Source of the DNA: Odoribacter splanchnicus DSM 20712
Lineage (GTDB): Bacteria > Bacteroidota > Bacteroidia > Bacteroidales > Marinifilaceae
Assembly: GCF_000190535.1 (NCBI RefSeq)
Contig: NC_015160.1
Coordinates: 3,782,001-3,846,000 of the forward strand
Reading direction: 5' to 3'
Length of the DNA: 64,000 bases
The position numbers were made by a program, and so were the translations under genes. Below, piece by piece: positions 27,744 to 36,538 of the stretch (position 1 is the stretch's first letter; each line of letters starts with the position of its first letter). The notes below the pieces were generated by a model that ran no database searches, was not told the origin of the DNA, and was given only the letters and a program-made list of their open reading frames with translations.

Positions 27744-29066
27744 CTATGATTCGATTGGGGTATGATCTTTGGCAAACCGTTCGATCCGGTCTTTCAATGT
27801 GTCCATTTGGTCCAGTCCGACTTGGGATACACAAGCTCTTAATCCTTCCCGGGTACTTCCGCATCCTTTTAATGTGATGGAAGAAATTCCATAATAAAGA
27901 AGTTCTTTAGCTAATTCTGCTCCTGTCATTCCCGGATAATAGATGGTAAAATAGAAACCGTCCGCTACGTCTTCATGTCCGTCTTTATCGTACACGACTT
28001 TGAAACCGGCGTTTTTGTAAAGGGTCTTCATGATTTCAGCCCGTTTGCCGTATTCCCTGACATCTGTCAATATATTGATCCTTCCCTCGTTGGCGGCTTT
28101 CAATACGGCTGCTACGGCATATTGAGGGGAATGAGCGGTACCTGATGTTTGGGTATATATCAATTTATAGGTAATGGTATATCCCAGCTTGTCGGCTTTA
28201 TAGCGTTCTTTCAAATGTTCGTATTTCTTATGGAATAAAGCATCGGAAATACAGAGCAGCCCCAGGCGCTGGCCGGCATAGCTGAATAATTTCGAACTGG
28301 ATATCATAAAAATATAATTATCCGTATATTTCGCTACAGTCGGTTGGAAAGGAGCCTTACCCGGATGAGACAGATCCTTGCGGAAATCCATGGCAAAATA
28401 AGCCAGGTCCTCGAGAATAATGGTATCGTATTCGGTTGCCAGTTTGCCGATGACTTGTAATTCGAAATCCGTCAGGCATACCCAGGATGGGTTGTTCGGA
28501 TTACTATAAACGATGCCGGCGATATTCCCCCGGTCCAGGTATTCCCGTAGTTTAGCTTCCAGTTTTTCTTCCCGGTATTCATAGATATCGAAGGTTTGAT
28601 AAGGCTTGCCGATGACTTCGAGTTGGGTTTTCTGTACCGGAAATCCCGGATCTATAAATAAAATCGTGTCTTTCCCCTTATGGCATTCGGTCAATGCCAT
28701 GAAAGCGACATAAGATGCCTGCATGGCACCTACTGTCGGGATGATTCCTTCTGGCCGGATATCGACATCCATGAAATTTTTTACAAAACGGGAAGCTTCT
28801 TCAGAAAGTACCGGATAACCTTCCAGCATCGGATAAAATTGGGCTACTCCGTGTTTTAATGCTTCGATTTCGGCTTCTGTTCCGATACGGGAAGGAGCCA
28901 GACCCGGAACACCCATTTCCATTCGGATGAATTTTTCGCCGGTGGCTTTTTCCAGTAGATTAGCTATTTTTACCGTGTCGCGGATAGAAGCATCGTCTAA
29001 ATTACTTACTCCGCATTGAGCCATCGTGGTGTCAACCAGCTGTTTATCAATCAGATTATTTTGCAT
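27744..29066 (-). CDS. PLP-dependent class I/II aminotransferase
   Basis: A 440-residue fold-type I aminotransferase. Visible are the substrate/PLP blocks GVPGLAPSRIG, YSNPNNPSWVCL (the NPNNP motif), ILEDLAYFAMDF (PLP-pyridine Asp region) and ISSSKLFSYAGQRLGLL, which contains the Schiff-base lysine, plus a C-terminal Arg-rich substrate loop. The frame runs 12 codons further up to 29102. The ATG at 29066 (MQNNLIDKQ) is preferred because the upstream part is compositionally unlike a protein N-terminus. The amino-group donor and acceptor are not readable. Placed alone, divergent from the permease gene, it is probably its own transcription unit. Confidence 0.88.
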   Translation of the reverse strand: MQNNLIDKQLVDTTMAQCGVSNLDDASIRDTVKIANLLEKATGEKFIRMEMGVPGLAPSRIGTEAEIEALKHGVAQFYPMLEGYPVLSEEASRFVKNFMDVDIRPEGIIPTVGAMQASYVAFMALTECHKGKDTILFIDPGFPVQKTQLEVIGKPYQTFDIYEYREEKLEAKLREYLDRGNIAGIVYSNPNNPSWVCLTDFELQVIGKLATEYDTIILEDLAYFAMDFRKDLSHPGKAPFQPTVAKYTDNYIFMISSSKLFSYAGQRLGLLCISDALFHKKYEHLKERYKADKLGYTITYKLIYTQTSGTAHSPQYAVAAVLKAANEGRINILTDVREYGKRAEIMKTLYKNAGFKVVYDKDGHEDVADGFYFTIYYPGMTGAELAKELLYYGISSITLKGCGSTREGLRACVSQVGLDQMDTLKDRIERFAKDHTPIES

Positions 29067-29498
29067 GATATGATTTAGTTTGTTGCTTTCATTTTGAAAC
29101 AATAATACAAAAATTAATTGAAAAAATACAATGATATGGTGATTTTAACTTATAATTAATCAAATTTGTATCGTTTGCAGATTAAATCTAGGTTTGATTT
29201 TTCCCCTTTCTATTCCGATTCCGGTTTTTATACCGTCAGACCGGTTCGTTAAGGCTTTCCTTCATTGACCGGCGGAAGCGACCGGGTCTCCGAACGCGAT
29301 CACCGAAGACGAATAAGTACAACAATAATGCTACCTTTTAAAGTAGTTTCGACGTGTTTTAAAGTTGAGCTTAATCAATTTTGATTGCTGTCGTTTTATT
29401 TTGGGGGAATCCGTTGTTTGGCAAATAAACCGATCCTTAAATAAATGAATAAACAATTTTTTCCCTTAAATTTGTCGGGTTAACTAATTGGTGACGGA
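29067..29498. other. Divergent intergenic region with a GC-rich patch
   Basis: This 432-bp gap separates two divergent genes. Most is AT-rich, but 29215-29310 is clearly richer in G+C, with GACCGG occurring three times. The minus strand there has a 29-codon frame (29325 to 29236, TTG start) encoding an Arg-rich peptide, GDRVRRPGRFRRS within it. Whether this is a small protein, an RNA or a remnant is unclear. A -7 box for the permease gene lies at 29467-29474. Confidence 0.4.
29467..29474 (+). promoter_or_regulatory. Promoter -7 box before the LolC/E-like gene
   Basis: TAAATTTG matches the Bacteroides TAnnTTTG consensus and lies 24 bases before the GTG start. No TTTG is found at the usual -33 distance, so confidence is moderate. 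Confidence 0.45.
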
Positions 29499-30734
29499 GT
29501 GAATCTTGAATTATTCATAGCAAGAAGATTATTGAAGGGAAAACAAAACGGAGCGGTATCTGTGCCGATTGTAAAAATTGCGTTAGCCGGTATTGCGCTA
29601 GGAGTTTGTGTGATGCTGCTTTCGATCCTGATTATTACCGGTTTTAAAAATGAGATAACCACTAAATTGTCGGGATTTATGGCTCATTTGAGCATTACGG
29701 CTTATGATCATGAAGATGCTTATTCGGGAAGTGAGATCGAGCTGAACGATTCTTTGTTGGAAGTGGTCCGGAGAGTGTCCGATTTAAAGCAGATGTATGC
29801 TTATGTGACAAAACCGGCGATCTTGAAGAGTAAGGAAGAAATTCACGGTATAATTTTGAAAGGTATGGATTCCTCTTACGATGCTTCTTTCTACCGGAAG
29901 CATCTTCGGGAGGGCGAATACCCTGATTTTTTTCAGGCCGAACCTTCTCGTGAGGTGTTGATCTCAGTTGCTGTGGCGGCTATATTGAATGTCAGTCCCG
30001 GTGATAAAATTACGGCACATTTTGTACAAGATCCGCCGAGAGCACGGGTGTTTACGGTGAAGGGAATTTACGATACCGGTTTTAAGGAGTATGACGAAAT
30101 GCTGGCGGTGTGTGACATCAGGCATTTACAGAAATTGAACAATTGGGCGCCCCGGGAGGTTTCCGGTATTGCTGTGGAACTGAACGATATGAAACGCATA
30201 TTAGAGGTGGAGGCGGAGTTGGACGACACCTTGCCCATGAATCAGGATGACGATTTTTATAAAATCACTACTTTGCGGGAAACGGCTCCTCAGGTCTTCG
30301 ATTGGTTGAATCTGTTGAATATGAATGTTTGGATCATCCTGACGCTGATTGTTGTGGTTGCCGGTTTTAATATGGTGTCGGGTTTGTTGATCCTGATTTT
30401 GGATAAGACCTCCTTTATCGGGATTTTGAAAGCTTTGGGATATCGGAATATACGTCTGAGGAGATTGTTTTTATATATAGCTGCCGGATTGATTGGCAAA
30501 GGGATGGTGGTAGGTAATATTTTGGCTCTTACCTTAGGTGGTTTGCAGGCTCTGTTTCGGATTGTCAGATTAGATTCGGCTACTTATTATATGGATACGG
30601 TGCCGATTTATTTCGATTGGGTCTATATTATTTTATTGAATGTCGGAGTGTTGGTAGTTTCGGTGTTGATGTTGGTCGTGCCGACGATGTTGATTTCCAG
30701 GATAAAACCGATTAAAGCGATTCGTTTCGAGTAA
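29499..30734 (+). CDS. FtsX/LolC-E-type ABC transporter permease
   Basis: A 411-residue inner-membrane permease of the MacB/LolCE fold, which moves lipoproteins or other envelope cargo with a separate ATPase. The N-terminal LFIARRLLKGKQNGAVSVPIVKIALAGIALGVCVMLLSI contains the first membrane helix. A large periplasmic core follows (about residues 45-265), then three helices at the C-terminus with the FtsX signature (IGILKALGYRNIRLRRLFLYIA). The GTG at 29499 is the only plausible start. The frame begins NLELFIARR, the usual start for this family. No ATPase gene is adjacent; in Bacteroidetes it is commonly elsewhere. Confidence 0.9.
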   Translation: MNLELFIARRLLKGKQNGAVSVPIVKIALAGIALGVCVMLLSILIITGFKNEITTKLSGFMAHLSITAYDHEDAYSGSEIELNDSLLEVVRRVSDLKQMYAYVTKPAILKSKEEIHGIILKGMDSSYDASFYRKHLREGEYPDFFQAEPSREVLISVAVAAILNVSPGDKITAHFVQDPPRARVFTVKGIYDTGFKEYDEMLAVCDIRHLQKLNNWAPREVSGIAVELNDMKRILEVEAELDDTLPMNQDDDFYKITTLRETAPQVFDWLNLLNMNVWIILTLIVVVAGFNMVSGLLILILDKTSFIGILKALGYRNIRLRRLFLYIAAGLIGKGMVVGNILALTLGGLQALFRIVRLDSATYYMDTVPIYFDWVYIILLNVGVLVVSVLMLVVPTMLISRIKPIKAIRFE

Positions 30735-30743
30735 CGTGAAGTA

Positions 30744-31499
30744 ATGAAGATGAATTTTAAAGCATATATAGAAAAATGGATTATTCCGCATCGGCGCGGG
30801 ATTATGGGTACCGTGATTTTTCACTTGGTCCTGGCTATTTTTTTATTGAGTATGGAAATTTCCCGGATTCAGGTTCATACGGAGATGGAAATCGTTATGG
30901 ATACCCCGACTCCGGAGGAGAGGCAGAAAAAAGAGGAAGAGCAGCAACGAAAAGAGGAAATTCGTCAAAAGACTTCTCAGGAAGAGGTCGAACGCATGTT
31001 GCGTTCCATTGCTGTCAATGAGAATGCCGTACAGCCGGAAAAGAGAGCGGATGCCAGTGTACAGCAATATGTGGACGAGATTTTGAAGGAGTTGGAAGAA
31101 GAAGGAAATAGCGGACGTTATAAAGCCCAACGCGATAAAAATTACCAAAAAGACAGTTTGCAAAATGATCGCGATAAACGGGAACAGGAACTGGATTCTT
31201 TGAAATCTACTTTTTATGCCGGTGAAAGTAGTGTCAGTTATAATCTGAAAGACCGGTATGCCCGTTTTCTGCCGATTCCGGTATTTAAATGTGAATATGG
31301 AGGTAAAGTTGTAGTCGAGATACTGGTTAATCCGAAAGGTGTGGTCCAGAAAGCTAAAATTTTGGAAGATCAGTCTCAGTCGGACGACTGTTTGTGGCGG
31401 GTGGCTGCCGATGCTGCTAAACGTTCGCGTTTTAATGAAAAACCGGACGCCCCTGCGCTGCAGAAAGGTACGATCACTTATAATTTTGTAAAGCAGTAA
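30744..31499 (+). CDS. TonB-like energy transducer protein
   Basis: A 251-residue protein with one N-terminal membrane helix (GTVIFHLVLAIFLLSM). It then has a very charged Glu/Lys/Gln-rich linker (about residues 50-160, coiled-coil-like, instead of the usual Pro-rich TonB spacer) and a C-terminal TonB-type domain (GGKVVVEILVNPKGVVQKAKILEDQS to ITYNFVKQ). Such proteins couple proton-motive force to outer-membrane receptors, but the atypical linker leaves the role open. It begins 9 bp after the permease stop and may be co-transcribed with it. Confidence 0.8.
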   Translation: MKMNFKAYIEKWIIPHRRGIMGTVIFHLVLAIFLLSMEISRIQVHTEMEIVMDTPTPEERQKKEEEQQRKEEIRQKTSQEEVERMLRSIAVNENAVQPEKRADASVQQYVDEILKELEEEGNSGRYKAQRDKNYQKDSLQNDRDKREQELDSLKSTFYAGESSVSYNLKDRYARFLPIPVFKCEYGGKVVVEILVNPKGVVQKAKILEDQSQSDDCLWRVAADAAKRSRFNEKPDAPALQKGTITYNFVKQ

Positions 31500-31524
31500 A
31501 ATAGGTTTTTTGTTTTTTTTACAT

Positions 31525-31532
31525 TAACTTTG
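31525..31532 (+). promoter_or_regulatory. Promoter -7 box before the GH16-like gene
   Basis: TAACTTTG matches TAnnTTTG, 45 bases upstream of the ATG at 31578. A TTTG at 31509-31512 is nearer than the normal -33 spacing. Confidence 0.45.
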
Positions 31533-31577
31533 CTATCTGATGTGTGATAGTGTCTGATCTGTTAATTATTGTAGTGT

Positions 31578-32993
31578 ATGGGATTATTTTCTTTTTTATT
31601 TTCTAAGCATAAACTACTTCGTACGACCTATGAAGCGGAAACTTTCAGAGCCGTATTCCGTGAAGATGAAGAATTGTTTCTGAGGGTGGAAAAAGGGGAA
31701 GAGCTAAAACGTTATCGCGAGCTTGAAGAGTATGTAAATAGTGCTCAGTTTAAGGAAAGACGGAAAGAAATCGAACAGCTCTCTTATAAGGACAGCGAAT
31801 ATTATAAAGCAGAACGGCAATATAAAGCTTTGCTCAAGGTGCGTAAGTTACAATCTTATCTGTTGATTGCCGATTCTGAAGAATTGAAGGGGTATGAGCG
31901 GGTAAAAGCTTTGCCTGAATATCAGGAGTATCAGAAGCTGAAAGTGATGGTTATGTCGGCCGGTTTCGATAAGAAATTACATGCCGTCGAATATAAAGCT
32001 TATCAGGAAATTATTCGTCAGCCGAAGATCGCTGCTTTGATCAAATTAGAGAAATTACGTCGTTTTAAAGAATACCGTGAGGTTAAAGATACGGATTTGC
32101 CACAAAAGTTTACGCATTTGGAAACTTATATCCGTTCGGAAGAATTCAAGCGAAACAGAGCTTATCTCTTGAATAAAAACCGGTATCAGACGACCGAAGA
32201 TTATCAATTACTTTGCGAATTCGATGCTTTGAAAAAGCGCCCCGAAATAGCTAAATATATCTTATTGGCTCAGGACCCTTATTTTAATAGTATGAGGAGA
32301 TGGCAATTGGTGTTTGAAGACGATTTCAATCAGGGACGCCTGGATGAAACCAAATGGATTACCCGTTATTATGCCGGAGAGCGGTTTTTGAACGATACCT
32401 ATGGGGTGGGAGAGGATATGCAGTTGTACTCACCGGATAATATCACCTTCGGTGAGAGTGCGGTTTGTCTGAATTTTAGAAAAGAATCGATCATCGGAAA
32501 ATATTGGGACCGGCAGGTAGGAATACGGGAGAAAAAATACGATTATTCCTCTGCTATGATTAGTTCTGCCACTGCTTTGAGGCAGCGCTACGGTCGTTTT
32601 GAGGCTAAGATTAAGCTGAATCGTTGTGCCCTGACTTCTTGTTTTTGGATGCTGGGGGATACAGAGGTGCCTCATGTGGAAATCATGAAGTGTGAGGCCG
32701 ATGGAGTACATATGGGAAGAGTGTATTCTTATCGTACAGCGGTCAATAAAGATATCCAATTAATCAAAGAGCTGGAGCTCGATAATGCCTATTATATTTT
32801 CACTTTGGAGTGGACGGAAAATAAAATGGTGTGGATGGTAAACGATCTGGTGGTGAAAGAGGAAACCGAACATATCCCGGACGTTCCGATGTATGTCGTT
32901 TTCTCTTTGGGAACCAATAAAGAACCTCTGGAAAAACAGTTACCCGCACGTATGGAAATAGATTGGTTCAGAGGATATCGTCTGAAAAGTTGA
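31578..32993 (+). CDS. Cytoplasmic GH16-like protein with lost catalytic residues
   Basis: A 471-residue protein without a signal peptide. Residues 1-240 are charged helices with a repeated pattern (LEEYVNSAQFKERR..., LKVMVMSAGFDKK..., LETYIRSEEFKRNR...), about three degenerate units. Residues 241-471 look like a GH16 laminarinase/lectin jelly roll (WQLVFEDDFNQGRLDETKW, YGRFEAKIKLNR, FTLEWTENKMVWMVND, MEIDWFRGY). The GH16 signature ExDxxE appears here as HVEIMK (residues 366-371): both catalytic glutamates are replaced, by His and Lys. It is therefore probably a binding or structural protein rather than an enzyme. The function is unknown. Confidence 0.75.
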   Translation: MGLFSFLFSKHKLLRTTYEAETFRAVFREDEELFLRVEKGEELKRYRELEEYVNSAQFKERRKEIEQLSYKDSEYYKAERQYKALLKVRKLQSYLLIADSEELKGYERVKALPEYQEYQKLKVMVMSAGFDKKLHAVEYKAYQEIIRQPKIAALIKLEKLRRFKEYREVKDTDLPQKFTHLETYIRSEEFKRNRAYLLNKNRYQTTEDYQLLCEFDALKKRPEIAKYILLAQDPYFNSMRRWQLVFEDDFNQGRLDETKWITRYYAGERFLNDTYGVGEDMQLYSPDNITFGESAVCLNFRKESIIGKYWDRQVGIREKKYDYSSAMISSATALRQRYGRFEAKIKLNRCALTSCFWMLGDTEVPHVEIMKCEADGVHMGRVYSYRTAVNKDIQLIKELELDNAYYIFTLEWTENKMVWMVNDLVVKEETEHIPDVPMYVVFSLGTNKEPLEKQLPARMEIDWFRGYRLKS

Positions 32994-33027
32994 ATATGAT
33001 GGGGTCGGATGGCTAAAACCTGAATTT

Positions 33028-33756
33028 ATGACACGACAGCTTGGATTGCGAATCGGAAGATGGCTAAAAGACAGATTGTTGTCTTCGGGAAGGGCTGTTT
33101 GTGAATTGTTTTACCCCCGGATATGTACCGTTTGCGGGGAAAGCCTGATGAAAGGTGAAGTGTATTTGTGTACCGCCTGTCTGGCTGATTTCCCGTTTTC
33201 CGATCAGGCCTATGCTATTCAGGAAGATGTGTTGTTGAATTTCGATGCCGCTTACCGGCCTGAAAAATTATTCTCTTTGTTTTATTATAATAAATTCAGC
33301 CCCTATAAAAATTTGATTTACCGGATTAAATATCGTTCTCATCGGTCTCTGGGTATCTATCTCGGCCGTTTGCTGGGAGAGAAGATTAAAAATGAATGTG
33401 AGGCAGATTGTATCATTCCGGTGCCTTTACATCCCAAAAGGGAAAAAGAAAGGGGATTTAATCAAGCCCGGGAAATTGCTTGTGGTATGGCCGAAACGAT
33501 AGGAGTAGACATTTATGACGATGTGCTTTTCAGGGTTCGGAACAATGCATCGCAAACCGGGAAGAATGCAAGCGAAAGGCTTAAAAATGTCGAGCATATT
33601 TTTGAGTTGCGCAATCCCGCTAAAATTACAGGAAAAAAGGTATTGTTGGTCGATGACGTGATAACGACAGGAGCTACGATCGGTGCTTGTTTGCAGGTTT
33701 TGGCTCAGGCAGGGAATGTGCGTTTCTCTTTAGGGTGTCTGGCTCAAACGGTCTGA
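33028..33756 (+). CDS. comF: ComF-family phosphoribosyltransferase-like protein
   Basis: A 242-residue protein. The N-terminal double zinc ribbon CTVCGESL...CTAC (residues about 32-52) and the C-terminal phosphoribosyltransferase motif KVLLVDDVITTGAT identify it as ComF/GntX family. The middle block FNQARE(I)A and NASQTGKNASERLKNV are also diagnostic. ComF proteins are cytoplasmic and linked to DNA uptake in competent bacteria. In Bacteroidetes the role is not established. It is 34 bp downstream of the GH16-like gene. Confidence 0.9.
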   Translation: MTRQLGLRIGRWLKDRLLSSGRAVCELFYPRICTVCGESLMKGEVYLCTACLADFPFSDQAYAIQEDVLLNFDAAYRPEKLFSLFYYNKFSPYKNLIYRIKYRSHRSLGIYLGRLLGEKIKNECEADCIIPVPLHPKREKERGFNQAREIACGMAETIGVDIYDDVLFRVRNNASQTGKNASERLKNVEHIFELRNPAKITGKKVLLVDDVITTGATIGACLQVLAQAGNVRFSLGCLAQTV

Positions 33757-33794
33757 TTTTTTCTTTTCACTTTTTTCCCTTTAACTATTCCCCT

Positions 33795-33818
33795 TTTGTC
33801 CGATATAGTTTATCTTTG
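33795..33818 (+). promoter_or_regulatory. Promoter before the Ig-like lipoprotein gene
   Basis: TATCTTTG at 33811-33818 fits the Bacteroides -7 box. TTTG at 33795-33798 is only 12 bases upstream, shorter than the usual 19-21 spacer. The start codon is at 33855. Confidence 0.5.
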
Positions 33819-33854
33819 TAAATTGAGATCTGACTGAGTAAATAGATAATAGGG

Positions 33855-35726
33855 ATGAAGAAGAACGACGATAGAGCTTTCGGCTGGGAGTGGCTGGCTA
33901 TGTTAGTTATGGCAGTAGTGGTTTATGCTTGTGCCAGCCGGGGATATCCCGAAGGTGGACCTAAAGATACGACCCCACCCCAAGTGATCCTCGAAGAACC
34001 GGCCTCTTTTACTAAAAATTTCGATAAAAAGCGGGTGAACATTTATTTCGATGAGTTTGTCCAGCTAAAAGATATTAACGAGAAGTTCATTATTTCTCCG
34101 CCTCAAAAGAAAAAACCGAAGCCTCGTTTAAAGGGGAAATATGTACAAGTCGAATTTGTGGATTCCTTGAAACCGAATACCACTTATACCTTGGATTTTG
34201 CAGATGCTATATCCGATAATAACGAGGGAAATCCTTTGGGATTTTATCGCTATGTATTTTCTACCGGGAATGAAATCGATTCGTTGGAATTGAGCGGACA
34301 GGTTGTGAATGCGGAATCCGGCGAACCGGTTTTAAATGTATATGTCGAATTGTATTCTAATCTGGCGGATTCGATGCCTTTGCTGGAGGTGCCTGACTAT
34401 GTCGCCCGTACGGATAGTTCCGGTTTTTTCCGTTTGACGAACTTGAAAGATACGATTTATCGTGTCGTGGCGATTCAGGACGATAACCGGGATTATAAAT
34501 ATACGCCCGAAGCAGAAATGTTTGCTTACCTGGATACCTTGGTGCGTCCCGTGGTGATGACTATGACCCGGGTAGATACGTTCCGGGTTGTCGATAAAAT
34601 CGTCGGGCAGGACACAACGATGAGGGATAGTATCGTCACACAGGAATATCTGGGATTTGGGCCTAACAATCTTTATCTGCGTTTGTTTCAGGAAAAGCTG
34701 ACCCAGTTGTATATGACCGATGATGACCGGAAGGAACGGGAACGCCTCGATTTTATCTTTAGTATTCCGGGAAAGAATGAGTTTAAGGCCCGTTTGTTCG
34801 ATACCTTGTCGACGGAACCGCTACCGGAGGATTGGTATGTGTTGGAACATTCGGCCGGAAACGATACATTGGCTTTGTGGATTAAAGATTCTACCGTGTA
34901 TAAAAAAGATACCTTGAATGTTATCCTTTCTTACTTGCGGACAGATAGTACCGGTCGGTTGACGACTTTTGCCGATACCAGCCGCTATACATTTAAAGAC
35001 AAAAAGAAACCCGACAATAAGAAGGGCAGGAAAGACGAACCTGAAACTCCGGTGATTGAGTTTGTGGAAATAAAATCGAATGCCGGTAACGATTTTGATT
35101 TGGGTGCCCGTTTGTGGTTGGAATTTAACCGGCCGGTCGACAAGGCGGGCTTGGAGAATCTGCATATATCGGAGAAAGTGGATACACTTTATCAGCCGCT
35201 GAATTTTACCCTGGAAGAAGATAGTCTGAAGATCCGGCGTATTTATATCGATGCTTCCTGGAAAGCCGGGCAGGAATATCTGTTGACTTTGGATTCTGCT
35301 TCTGTCAACGATATTTATGGACGGCATAATAACAAACTGGAGAAAAAATTCAAAGTGCGTCAGGAAGAATTTTACGGGAAGATTATGCTCAATGTGAGTG
35401 GCGTGCAGGGACAGGTTATTCTACAACTCTATAAGTCGGATAATGGGAAATCTGAGAATGGAAAACGTTCTTATGCAGTGGTACAGGAGCAAATTATCAA
35501 CCAGGATGGACAGGTCACTTTCCCGTTGATTCCCGAGGGGAAATACAAGTTTAGGGCGATCTTGGATACCAATGGCAATGGAATTTGGGATACCGGTTTG
35601 TATTTGAAGAACCAACAGCCTGAAGAAATCGTTTATTTACCTGTCGAAATCAGTGTCAAACAAAATTTTGATATTGAGCAGGAATTTAATTTGTTGAAGC
35701 CGTATAAGGATGAGAGTGATAAATAG
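33855..35726 (+). CDS. Ig-like domain (BIG-type) lipoprotein
   Basis: A 623-residue lipoprotein. A hydrophobic stretch (WLAMLVMAVVVYAC) ends in a lipobox Cys. It is followed by an N-terminal bacterial Ig-like domain of the kind found in many Bacteroidetes envelope proteins (GPKDTTPPQVILEEP, VNIYFDEFVQLKD, KPNTTYTLDF). A second beta domain (LSGQVVNAESGEPVLNVYVELY) and a long C-terminal beta-rich region ending LDTNGNGIWDTGLYLK follow. Tandem SDNGKSENGK is encoded near 35437-35466 by a short DNA repeat. It starts the operon with the DUF3108 gene, 6 bp apart. Exact function unknown; a conserved envelope protein. Confidence 0.85.
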   Translation: MKKNDDRAFGWEWLAMLVMAVVVYACASRGYPEGGPKDTTPPQVILEEPASFTKNFDKKRVNIYFDEFVQLKDINEKFIISPPQKKKPKPRLKGKYVQVEFVDSLKPNTTYTLDFADAISDNNEGNPLGFYRYVFSTGNEIDSLELSGQVVNAESGEPVLNVYVELYSNLADSMPLLEVPDYVARTDSSGFFRLTNLKDTIYRVVAIQDDNRDYKYTPEAEMFAYLDTLVRPVVMTMTRVDTFRVVDKIVGQDTTMRDSIVTQEYLGFGPNNLYLRLFQEKLTQLYMTDDDRKERERLDFIFSIPGKNEFKARLFDTLSTEPLPEDWYVLEHSAGNDTLALWIKDSTVYKKDTLNVILSYLRTDSTGRLTTFADTSRYTFKDKKKPDNKKGRKDEPETPVIEFVEIKSNAGNDFDLGARLWLEFNRPVDKAGLENLHISEKVDTLYQPLNFTLEEDSLKIRRIYIDASWKAGQEYLLTLDSASVNDIYGRHNNKLEKKFKVRQEEFYGKIMLNVSGVQGQVILQLYKSDNGKSENGKRSYAVVQEQIINQDGQVTFPLIPEGKYKFRAILDTNGNGIWDTGLYLKNQQPEEIVYLPVEISVKQNFDIEQEFNLLKPYKDESDK

Positions 35727-35732
35727 AAGGAT

Positions 35733-36509
35733 ATGAAAAAAATTTGGATATTGATGTTGTTATTGGGGGGAAGCCTGTCGCTTTGTGCCCAATCGAAATA
35801 CCCGCCTATAGAAGAGTTGGTATATACCGGATATTATAACTGGGGATTTATTTGGGTCAAGGCTGGGCGGGTGGATTTTTCGTTGACGACTTCCGAAAAA
35901 TATCCGAATGCCGAACGTTTAAAAGCTGTGGGTTATTCTTTACCTTCCTGGGATTGGATATTCACGATCAGGGACACCCTGATATCGCATTTTGACAAGA
36001 ATACTTTTATGCCCTATGAATTTTCGAGAAAAGCTCATGAAGGGAATTATCATAAGACTTTCGATTATACATTTCATTATGACGATTCTGTCGTATTGGG
36101 AGATATCCATCGGATTGGAAAATTCAGACGGACAGATACGGTGAAACTACTCGGTCAAACCTATGATATGCTTTCGGTTGCCTGGATGGCCCGGGAGTTG
36201 GATTTTGATAAATACCAAAAAAACGACTTGATTCCGATCCGGATTTTGATCGATAGTAAAATTTATGATTTGTATATCCGTTATCTGGGTGTGGTGAAAA
36301 GCAAGATTGCCGGCCGGAAACAGGAATGTTACGTTTTTTCTCCCTTGTTGGTTGAAGGTGAGGTATTCAAAGGAGGCGAAAATATGAAGATTTGGTTGAG
36401 TAAAGACGAATATCGGCTTCCTTTGATGGTCGAAGCGAAGATTCTGGTCGGATCGGTAAAGGCGATTTTAGATCGTTCGGCTAGCAAATACGGGGATTTT
36501 ACGGAATAA
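35733..36509 (+). CDS. DUF3108 domain envelope protein
   Basis: A 258-residue exported protein with a signal peptide ending in LSLCAQS. Features such as GEL(V)YTGYYNWGFIWVKAGRVDFSL near the N-terminus and a beta-rich chain ending in DEYRLPLMVEAKILVGSVKAIL match DUF3108, a periplasmic family of unknown biochemical role. It is 6 bp after the Ig-like lipoprotein and just before the DUF4837 gene, a conserved order in Bacteroidetes. No catalytic motif is visible. Confidence 0.85.
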   Translation: MKKIWILMLLLGGSLSLCAQSKYPPIEELVYTGYYNWGFIWVKAGRVDFSLTTSEKYPNAERLKAVGYSLPSWDWIFTIRDTLISHFDKNTFMPYEFSRKAHEGNYHKTFDYTFHYDDSVVLGDIHRIGKFRRTDTVKLLGQTYDMLSVAWMARELDFDKYQKNDLIPIRILIDSKIYDLYIRYLGVVKSKIAGRKQECYVFSPLLVEGEVFKGGENMKIWLSKDEYRLPLMVEAKILVGSVKAILDRSASKYGDFTE

Positions 36510-36538
36510 GTTTAATGTATATTTTAAATCATAATAAA

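Noticed and set aside
31578..32993. Active GH16 beta-glucanase
   Set aside because: The catalytic ExDxxE is HxExxK and there is no export signal.
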